Part shown: piece by piece, positions 57,156 through 64,000 of the stretch
Numbering within the stretch: the stretch's first letter is position 1
How the letters are laid out: the number at the start of each line of letters is the position of its first letter
Assembly (NCBI GenBank): GCA_019188255.1
Contig: JAETXT010000001.1
Location: 8,618,001-8,682,000 of the forward strand
Direction of reading: 5' to 3'
DNA: 64,000 nucleotides
Source of the DNA: Verticillium longisporum
Lineage: Eukaryota; Ascomycota; Sordariomycetes; Glomerellales; Plectosphaerellaceae
Notes under the pieces: generated by a model
What the model saw: the letters and a program-made list of their open reading frames with translations, nothing else
The model's database searches: none
What the model was told of the DNA's origin: nothing
Position numbers and translations under genes: made by a program

Positions 57156-58601
57156 ACCACTCTCTAGCCGGCCTATTTGGTTTACATTAGGTACACTGCG
57201 CGATGCCCACGAGGGGCTCATAACAGGCGCATCTCAAGGCATAACCCAAAAATCTTGGACGAGTAGAGAAGAGGTATCAGAAGCGGAAATAGCTCAAGGA
57301 TCTTACTGTTGTTGTTGACGTAGCTGCAAAGTCGACTGTTGACAAGAACTGATACTTGAAGTCATGCTCCCGCGAACTTGTGCCGTTGACAGTGCTCTTT
57401 CCTTAAGTCTTCATCATGTGCCTTTCGTCGGCTTAGATGATTGTTGTGTGTGATCATAATGCATGAGCAGCCTTGGGTTGGGTCTAGTAGTCCAGCCGTC
57501 GGCCAAGTGCAGGAAATCCCGTTAGACGAGATCGGGAACCTAACATGGATGCTGCCCAACTAAAAGTATGCCTGTGCTTCGTTCCTTCGGCCACCCACCA
57601 AATGACATTGAACACGTTGCCTCCAACATTTGGATACAAGGCGGCCCTGATGTCACGACTTCCAGCCTTCCCTTTCTTCAAGAGTCTGTTTCCCCGCTAG
57701 GTCGGGGCTATGGCAACATACTCACTACAGCAGAAGAGCTGAAGGCTTCCTACAACGTGGCCCCGATTTACGTCCTCTATTCCAATCGTCGTGAACAGTG
57801 GGTGACACGCGTCAGCTTATGGCTGCAAAAGATACCTTGTCCTCACGGACCTTCGTACTGGCAAGAAGCCCGGTCGCACCAAGTCTCATGTCACCTCAAT
57901 GGCCCACGTCAGGTCCTAAAGCGGGACTCGGTCAGGGCATGACGGAGCGGCATGGCCCATTGAGCAACATGTTGCGCAAGGCCGCCACTCAGAAGCAAGC
58001 CACTGCAGCAAATCGGATGACGTGGATCAACACTGGTCTTTGAGCCTCTCAACCCTACGTTGGAAGCCAATTGTCCTGGTGAGGTCAGGAAACGCTTCCC
58101 GCAGGATCTTCGATGAAGCACAGCAGCTGACGGTATTGCACTGTCATCTCTGCAGTGCCACGTCCGTTCGAGATCCTTGCATCGACATGCCTCGACTTTG
58201 AGGAGTCCAACACAAAGCTCTGATCCGGGCATGATACTTCCAATGATGAAGGTCAGGCACGTGAAACTTGTCGACGGGCATTGGTCGTGGCACAGTTACG
58301 AAGGCGTCCCACAGGTCGTTCTGGGCCAAAGGGGGAGCGGTCAAGCTAACAAAACGGGAGCCTTGTTGGAGAGCCAAAATGATGTATCACCAGAACCGTT
58401 TCAACGAGAGAAGAAACCGGTGCTACAAAGGCAGCAGAATTGCGCGGACGTTCATCAAATCTGTGTGGGCGCGCCGACTATAAAAGGGCCAGCTCCAAAC
58501 CTGAAGCAAGTTGAAAACCCTCAGACCCCCAGCCTTACAAATAATCTTGAGCATATCAAGTGCAAACATCGAATACGATACTTTCTTGTCTTTAAGCAAC
58601 T
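57156..58601. other. Intergenic region with promoter of the small secreted protein
   Basis: 1.4 kb without a supported gene; a strong TATA box lies near its right end. Confidence 0.5.
58479..58486 (+). promoter_or_regulatory. TATA box of the small secreted protein gene
   Basis: TATAAAAG, 123 bp before the ATG; close to consensus. Confidence 0.65.
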
Positions 58602-59341
58602 ATGCACTTCTCTACCGTTCTCGCCGGCTGCGGCACCCTGCTAAGTTTCGCTCTCGCGTCTCCGACTTCTCCACTGCTCGCCGCTCGTGATGAAACTGTC
58701 AGCTTCACTGTCTTCACTGATAGTAATGGCGAGATCGAGTCGTTCAGAAATGCTCAAGCTCTGGGCGTCGACATTTACGGCCCCATCCCCGACGACGGTG
58801 TCGTTCATGCCGACCATGTCACGGCCAAGCCTGGCACCAAGGCCTGGGCCTGGATCCGCGCCCAAGCCGACATTGACTGGACCAAGGTGTCCAAAGACAA
58901 GCGGGACGCGGTGCTGAAGAGGCAGGGATGGGCGAACATTGGGATCGGCATGTATGCCCAGGACAACTGTGAGTGACAACCTTGTCTCATCCGGGCGCTC
59001 GACCCGCTCCACGAAACGAACAGATGGCTGACAGCCCCTGGACAGGCGGAGGCCAGGCGTCGTACTTTGACAATGTCGAATATGGCACTCATCACTTTGA
59101 TGTCGTCAACTACTACAGCATTGGCATCACCTATCGTGGCCTGCGCGACGGCGAGACGCTCGGCACCTTCCGCCAGGCAGGCGATGACTGGTGCGGCACG
59201 TTTGTCAATAACATCGCACATAACTCGAACCGTAAGTAGCCCCAGCCATGTTTCGAGTGGCAGGAATATGCTGACTTGGATTCTGTAGCTGGTTGTGGTG
59301 CCGTTGGCCCCATCAACTGCTTTATCCTCACCCTCAGCTGA
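58602..59341 (+). CDS. Small secreted protein, effector-like, unknown family
   Basis: Exons 58602-58968, 59046-59231 and 59289-59341; introns of 77 and 57 bp are GT-AG with exact phase; 201 residues. Signal peptide about 1-19 (MHFSTVLAGCGTLLSFALA). The mature part has four cysteines: one at the first splice junction (QDNCGGQ), one in DDWCGTF and two at the end (GCGAVGPINCF), which could form two disulfides. The region GVDIYGPIPDDGVVHADHV looks folded rather than low complexity. No domain is recognised. Size, secretion, cysteines and strong TATA box fit a candidate effector or extracellular protein, but no sequence motif proves a role. It lies 1.4 kb downstream of the CAP-DPBB gene on the same strand. 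Confidence 0.85.
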
Positions 59342-59598
59342 AGACGCGACATATCACACCGACATCCACGAAAGGGATGGCAGAGGATGGCGGTCTGTCA
59401 ACAAAACTAAGGAACAATGATTTTCATAGAACTGCCAAGGGGTTTGAATCCGGTTTCTCAATTTTGACAACGCAGGCCGCTTACAGGAAAAAGCTTGGAA
59501 ATAGAGCTGTTGAAGTGGGTATCAATGGAGGGGTTGGGACAAAGGACCATTTCTTACCCGACCTACTATCTATTTTCCTCTTCTATGGCCATGATTCC
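59342..59598. other. Convergent 3' intergenic region
   Basis: About 260 bp between the small secreted protein gene and the amidoligase gene. Nothing recognised. Confidence 0.5.
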
Positions 59599-62139
59599 TT
59601 ATCCTATCAAGTCAGACATCTCCAGCATATGTTCGAAGCCCTTCGCCTCCTCTTCCGACACCGCCTGCACATGCTCGTTCGAGAGATTTAGATCGACCAC
59701 TGAGAATCTTTCAACTTGGCTCTGCCAGAACTCAAGGTCCCTACTTAATCCCAAGCTCTCGAGCATAAATGGCAGTTTGACTAGGGGGTGTTCAACCTTC
59801 TCGACAAGACGACAAACCCACTCGTATATGTCTTCTGGTTGGCCGTGTTGACCCTTTCGGACGAGCGCAACACACAGGCGCACCCAGTGAATGATGTACA
59901 TCTGGTCCACGCAGCCTTGCGCAGCGCGAAACTCAATAGTCCCTTCAATTACTGACTCACCTTCATTGGTCAAAGTGTCAGTTTGCCGTAGGTGTGTCAG
60001 GGTGGCCGCACCGCGAGTAGCTCCGTTGCAGGTAAGCGCTGTCAGATCGCCTAGGTTTATCGTGCTCCAGATGAGCCCCATGGATTTCTGTACCAACGAG
60101 GACGGAATGCATCCAAGTGGCACGTGTTTCCTCAAATCTTCCTCAAGGCGGTCCTGTTCCTCGGGATCTTCTGTGTGCTCCACAAGATGGCAAGATCCAT
60201 TGCCAGTAGCTGCGTCAGAGCTGGTCGAAATCGGGAGGCAGTATTTGCCATTCGGCCCGCGGCGATGCGGTGCGATGAACAATTGCGTGATGGGCTCGGC
60301 GAACCAGATGACGGTCACGATCCGTTTCAACTGAAGCAGATCAAATTGCTTGTTGTGCGGTGAGACGTGAACATGCAAACCCGCCTCTTTAGTAATGATC
60401 GTGCGGAAACTGTTGCGCATGAGTGTAAGACCTTCGGCAAACCTCCTGAACCCAGCGGCATTGGCACGACCCATGGGCGAAGCGACCTCCATAGCGGCAA
60501 AACCCTTGCTGTATCCATCAACCGGGTCGGCCATTTCCACGAGGCTTATATCGTGTTGTACTTGCCAGGATTGGAAGATAATGTTGAATTGAGGATGGAT
60601 AGTAAAACCCGAGTCGAGTGCAAGTTTATGGAGGTACACTTTGTCCTGATTGTCAGAGATTGAGGCGAAGAACCCGTTGTTTGCAAGGAGTCTCGCAACT
60701 TTGACACGGAGAAATTGGCTGCAGTCCTCTTGCGCGACGATGTCCACGAATAAGACCGGTGATCCGTCAATTGTCGATTCATCATCTCCAAGACGGTCAA
60801 ATTTCCAATCCTTGGCATCAATGAACCAGCGCGGGTCCAAGGGGTGCGGATCTAGGGCCTTCTCGCCGGCAGGGACCATGAATTCCATTTCCACGCCGAA
60901 CGTATACTGCGGGCTTGTTTCTGCATCCTTTTCGATACCCTCGAGATCCACAGCGAATCGCGAAGCGAGTCTAGCCAGCTCTGGTACTTGGGGGTTTCGA
61001 CCGAGACCTTCGAAGTACCTGGCTGTCTCCTCAAGCTTCAGTTCGAGCAAGAGCTCTGCAACTGTGAGGCTGCTGCCGGCTTCGCTATGACTGCTGGTCG
61101 CGGACCGAATAATCGGGTCCCCAAGCTTCTCAAGTAGATCATTCATCCGCGCAGGGCTTGATGTCAGGCATGCGTCCACAATTCCAAGGCAGGTCGAAAC
61201 CCAGTGGTAGATGCGCGTCATATTCAGTGTTCCGCTGTGCTGTGCGAACCCAAGTGTTCGTTCATCTGGCTCATTAGCTTGGAGAGTAGAGAATATGAAC
61301 GCACCTGTCAGCTCCGTGGCGCCATCTCTTGTCGGCAAGATGCGCATCTTCTGGATTAAATCGTCTTTGGTAAGGGTGTTGAGTACATCCAACATTCTAA
61401 ACGCGTAAAATGGAAGTTGCCAATCGTCTGGCGACATGGCAAGCTCGAACATGGGTGACCTCGTAGCTATGGCCTTTCCCTTGTTGAATAGGTATGCGGC
61501 GGACGCCTTACTCAAAAGCAACTCGTCAGTACTGATTTGCTTGAAGGGGCTGAAGGCTACTGTATAGGGGAGACCTAGCGCGTTGGGGCTGTTGGATGCA
61601 CAATGGGGCGGGTGTAACTGGTCGGTCAGGGGGGCTGCCGACCAAAGAAAACGGACGATATTCTGAAGACCGTCCAGGTCAAACTCACCATCCTCAAGCT
61701 TCATCTCCACCTTCAGCGTCGTGTTCGTGTTGATGCCCACAATGCGTTCAGCGGCAATCGCTTCACATGCTCCGAAGACGGCCTCAGCCCAGCCACTCTT
61801 AGGAGAGAAGAACGGGGTCCTTAAGGAAACGCCCGTGTACTGGCTGCTCTTGGGATTGAGCCATGAGTCTTGCGGGGCCGTTTCAGCCTTCGTCGCTCGA
61901 GATACCTGCCATAAGCCTTGATGTGAAGCGTAGTGGTCTTGAGTGGTCTCGGGAGCGATGGCGGAGAGGCCTAGGCTGTCCAGCAGCCCAATAACGTCTT
62001 CGAGCAAGTGCTGTGGATCTTCAAACGTCTTATTATCCCTCCGCCCTGTGACCTTCTTCTCGACAAGGAACTCTAGGGTAAGGCGAAATACCAACCGTAC
62101 GCCGAAGTCTTGCATGGGAGGGAGATTGATGGGCGGCAT
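59599..62139 (-). CDS. Amidoligase-family protein with a degenerate N-terminal copy and an intact C-terminal copy
   Basis: Single exon, 846 residues from ATG 62139 (MPPINLPPMQDFG); the frame extends 14 codons further only to a TTG. The C-terminal half carries the marks of the fungal amidoligase family (glutamate-cysteine-ligase / glutamine-synthetase-like fold): FGVEMEFMVP near 414, MEVASP near 550, GLHVHVS near 587 and GTIEFRAAQG near 733. These hold the expected metal- and nucleotide-binding Glu, His and Arg. The N-terminal half follows the same order with changed residues: FGVRLVF near 12, LRTPFFSP near 106, LKVEMKLE near 142 and GAFIFSTLQA near 279. Such enzymes are proposed to form amide or peptide bonds with ATP; the substrate here is unknown. 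Intact, no introns. Probably cytosolic. Confidence 0.82.
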   Translation of the reverse strand: MPPINLPPMQDFGVRLVFRLTLEFLVEKKVTGRRDNKTFEDPQHLLEDVIGLLDSLGLSAIAPETTQDHYASHQGLWQVSRATKAETAPQDSWLNPKSSQYTGVSLRTPFFSPKSGWAEAVFGACEAIAAERIVGINTNTTLKVEMKLEDGEFDLDGLQNIVRFLWSAAPLTDQLHPPHCASNSPNALGLPYTVAFSPFKQISTDELLLSKASAAYLFNKGKAIATRSPMFELAMSPDDWQLPFYAFRMLDVLNTLTKDDLIQKMRILPTRDGATELTGAFIFSTLQANEPDERTLGFAQHSGTLNMTRIYHWVSTCLGIVDACLTSSPARMNDLLEKLGDPIIRSATSSHSEAGSSLTVAELLLELKLEETARYFEGLGRNPQVPELARLASRFAVDLEGIEKDAETSPQYTFGVEMEFMVPAGEKALDPHPLDPRWFIDAKDWKFDRLGDDESTIDGSPVLFVDIVAQEDCSQFLRVKVARLLANNGFFASISDNQDKVYLHKLALDSGFTIHPQFNIIFQSWQVQHDISLVEMADPVDGYSKGFAAMEVASPMGRANAAGFRRFAEGLTLMRNSFRTIITKEAGLHVHVSPHNKQFDLLQLKRIVTVIWFAEPITQLFIAPHRRGPNGKYCLPISTSSDAATGNGSCHLVEHTEDPEEQDRLEEDLRKHVPLGCIPSSLVQKSMGLIWSTINLGDLTALTCNGATRGAATLTHLRQTDTLTNEGESVIEGTIEFRAAQGCVDQMYIIHWVRLCVALVRKGQHGQPEDIYEWVCRLVEKVEHPLVKLPFMLESLGLSRDLEFWQSQVERFSVVDLNLSNEHVQAVSEEEAKGFEHMLEMSDLIG

Positions 62140-62611
62140 GTTGGTTGCTGATGTGTTTTGCGAATCACGCACAATCGTCAAAACCGTGCTGGATGAATTA
62201 GTTGCTTAGTTACTGATTTTCCTGACATGTACAACAAGTATCTGTGGCTGGAGGGATGACCGACGGCGATGAAGCAGAGCCTCTATATGGTGTTGACTAT
62301 CGCGACGTTGGCTGCAAAACAACAGAGGTACAGGGGTCATGTCGGTTTCGCACAATAACCAAGCAAGTGGTCGCAAACATTGATCAGAAGCAGTCGTGGT
62401 ACGTCGAATTCCTCAGCAGGAACAACGTTGTGTCCGAAACAGGACATCGTCATAAGGTCAATGTCCCTTACTTAGCTTAGCCGGACCATCACATTTCTTT
62501 CTCCATTTGACCATGACAACTTTTCGGTACCCGGCGCCCCGACTCACCTCATCGCGTCGTTGCATAGGATTGTCTCATGTTGATATATGTACCATGATGT
62601 TCGTTGATACC
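62140..62611. other. Amidoligase upstream region
   Basis: 470 bp. The plus-strand frame 62244-62480 has no recognisable feature. Likely the amidoligase promoter. Confidence 0.5.
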
Positions 62612-63130
62612 TTATGGCTTATCTTTTCGTGGTGAACTTTGGAGAGACTCGATGGTTCCCGCAAGGCCCTCTTTCAGCAAAGGTTGCGCATAAGCACATG
62701 TAATGCGGAACCAACCAGGGCCCTCAGATACAAAGCTTGATCCTTTGCCAACAAAGACTCGACTCAGAAAAGCCGAACTGAGCTTTTGCTCACAATCAAG
62801 CGAGTCCATGTCAAACGCATTCCACCCAGGATAGGTCCGCCCGAGATGCACCCATGCAAAGAAGACTTCGTTCGTCTTTGGTGCAAATGCAACATCAAAT
62901 CCATTCGCCATGACACTGTGAGTGCATAGCTCCCCGCAATGAAATATTTGTTGTCTTGTATGTAGCTGTCTATCCACCATGAGTCTGCAAGAATATTCGC
63001 AGTAATGTTGTAAGCTGCCAATGAGATCGAGCTGAAAGGCCCCATTGGTACCAACGCAGCATGTAGCAAGACGTTGCTTTTTAACAATACAGATCCAACC
63101 CGCAGCCCGCTCCTCCGGAGTCCTGTGACA
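62612..63130 (-). pseudogene. PLP-dependent aminotransferase (ACC-synthase-like) C-terminal relic
   Basis: Two minus-strand frames together read like the C-terminal third of a class I/II aminotransferase. About 63115-62935: SGLRVGSVL, then SISLAAYNITANIL and WIDSYIQDNK. Next, 62940-62612: MANGFDVAFAPKTNEVFFAWVHLGR, then VFVGKGSSF and GPGWFRITCAYAQPLL. The second frame is shifted by one base relative to the first. The Arg that binds the substrate carboxylate is present (GWFRIT). The PLP-lysine segment expected just before SGLRVG is not readable, and the N-terminal two thirds are absent because the MFS gene lies directly upstream. So this is a broken remnant. Confidence 0.65.
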
Positions 63131-63173
63131 CGCCTCAAGTAACGCGAAGTCAAGAAGGATCGTACTCCGGTAA

Positions 63174-64000
63174 TCACTGGTCTATGCGCAGTCTCCAACC
63201 CCCATGCCAGCCAACCCACCCTTTTGCTCTAGGTCCTCTTGCAAACCCGGCAAGCAGAGCCAGCCCGACAAATGCCACTGCGCACACGAGATCAGTATCA
63301 CGAACTCCAACTGGGAGACGTCAAGACGAGAAAGCCTTACCGCTTGCTCCACCACTCAGTAGCCACCCGCCATGGGCATACAGCCTGTTCCCAACAGTTG
63401 TGCCTGTCAGCTGACCGCAGAAGGCACTGATCATGTACGCCGTGTTGATCCTGTTTCTAGCTTTTGGATCAAGGGTGTAAATTGCCGCGCGATTGCTAAT
63501 GTTTGCCACCTGTGTTCCCACGTCGGCGAGGGCTGCCTGGATGATAGGTCCAGCCACAGTAACCTTGCCGGTGAAAGTACCGACGATGACTCCAGTCATG
63601 ACGGCGAACAAGCCCAGGATGGTCGAGAACAAGGGGACGAACCGGTCAAAGACCAGACGGGTGTAGAGGGTGTGCCGACGATGCCTGTCAGGCCGATGAG
63701 GGAGAAAAGACCGATGATGAGGGAACTGAATTCGTAAGGCGGCGATGCGAGCAGGAATGTGAGGGTCGTCCAGAAGTTGGTGAAGATGGCGTTGCACAGA
63801 AACGTAATGAGACAGGCCTGCACAAGGATGGGCTCGGTGAAGATCATGGCGACGATGCTCCACAGTACGCGAAAGTAATTGATGCCCTCGGGGTTGGTGG
63901 GTGGGTAATCAGGCATGAAGCAGAAGAGCAGGACAACGAGGATGTACTGGGCGCCGAAAGAGAGCCAGTAAATATTGATCCAGTCGGTGTAGTTGGCAAC
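63174..64000 (-). CDS. MFS transporter, N-terminus beyond the window; one apparent 1-nt break
   Basis: C-terminal half of a major facilitator. Exons: 64000-63341 (continuing outside) and 63277-63174; intron 63278-63340 is GT-AG with exact phase. Membrane segments are visible, e.g. FGAQYILVVLLFCFMPDYPP, ILVQACLITFLCNAIFTNF, SSLIIGLFSLIGLTGIVG, LFSTILGLFAVMTGVIVG, a conserved GNRLYAHGGW loop and a final helix VAFVGLALLAGFA. The frame breaks near 63665-63672; one added base in the short G run (C run in the gene) joins LTGIVGTP to LYTRLVFDRF. The short tail after the last helix ends at TGA 63174. Layout resembles the drug/sugar efflux group of MFS; substrate unknown. The aminotransferase relic lies immediately downstream. 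Confidence 0.8.

Noticed and set aside
1..64000. CRISPR arrays, insertion sequences, phage or plasmid features
   Set aside because: None seen; intron-bearing fungal genes throughout.

Overview
The window is nuclear DNA of a filamentous ascomycete (Pezizomycotina, most likely a Sordariomycete with a plant-associated or plant-degrading life style). Short introns (mostly 44-120 bp, often with CTAAC/CTGAC branch sites), two Zn2Cys6 regulators, an N-terminally Pro/Gln-rich annexin, a GH7 cellobiohydrolase with a CBM1, and two cutinase-family esterases all point this way. The species cannot be named from the sequence alone. There is no operon, CRISPR array, phage or bacterial feature.

Layout. 1-656 (-): cutinase, cut off at the window edge. 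3032-5489 (+): Vps9, the Rab5 exchange factor, with two apparent one-base breaks. 9446-10875 (+): secreted Val/Thr/Pro repeat protein, with one break. 11401-12377 (-): GPI-type cutinase-like esterase. 13700-16833 (-): ankyrin protein with a fungal Cys/His-rich motif. 17527-17597 (+): tRNA-Gly(GCC). About 18200-20130: AT-rich island with a decayed phosphotransferase gene. 22139-23713 (+): annexin. 28658-30410 (+): MFS sugar porter. 31011-31908 (+): GNAT acetyltransferase. 34234-36700 (-): Zn2Cys6 regulator with a 20-nt microexon. 40236-43278 (+): second Zn2Cys6 regulator. 44207-45945 (-): GH7 cellobiohydrolase. 48801-50617 (-): Sfh1/SNF5 chromatin-remodelling subunit. 51350-52120 (-): SDR. 53900-54973 (+): quinone/enoyl reductase-like MDR. 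55981-57155 (+): secreted CAP-DPBB fusion. 58602-59341 (+): small secreted protein. 59599-62139 (-): duplicated amidoligase. About 62612-63130 (-): aminotransferase relic. 63174-64000 (-): MFS transporter, N-terminus outside the window.

The genes are mostly independent transcription units. A loose theme is secretion and plant polymer attack: cutinase, cutinase-like esterase, cellobiohydrolase, sugar uptake and secreted small proteins. These share the window with conserved housekeeping genes (VPS9, SFH1, tRNA). Nothing in the sequence shows a co-regulated cluster.

The most interesting items are the CAP-DPBB fusion, whose intron retention would give a CAP-only protein; the protein made of two amidoligase-like halves of which only the second keeps the key residues; two GC-AG introns; and a zinc cluster split over three exons. 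Five genes have coding frames that are restored by adding one base to a homopolymer run. This suggests assembly error more than five independent pseudogenes, so breaks reported here should be checked against reads.
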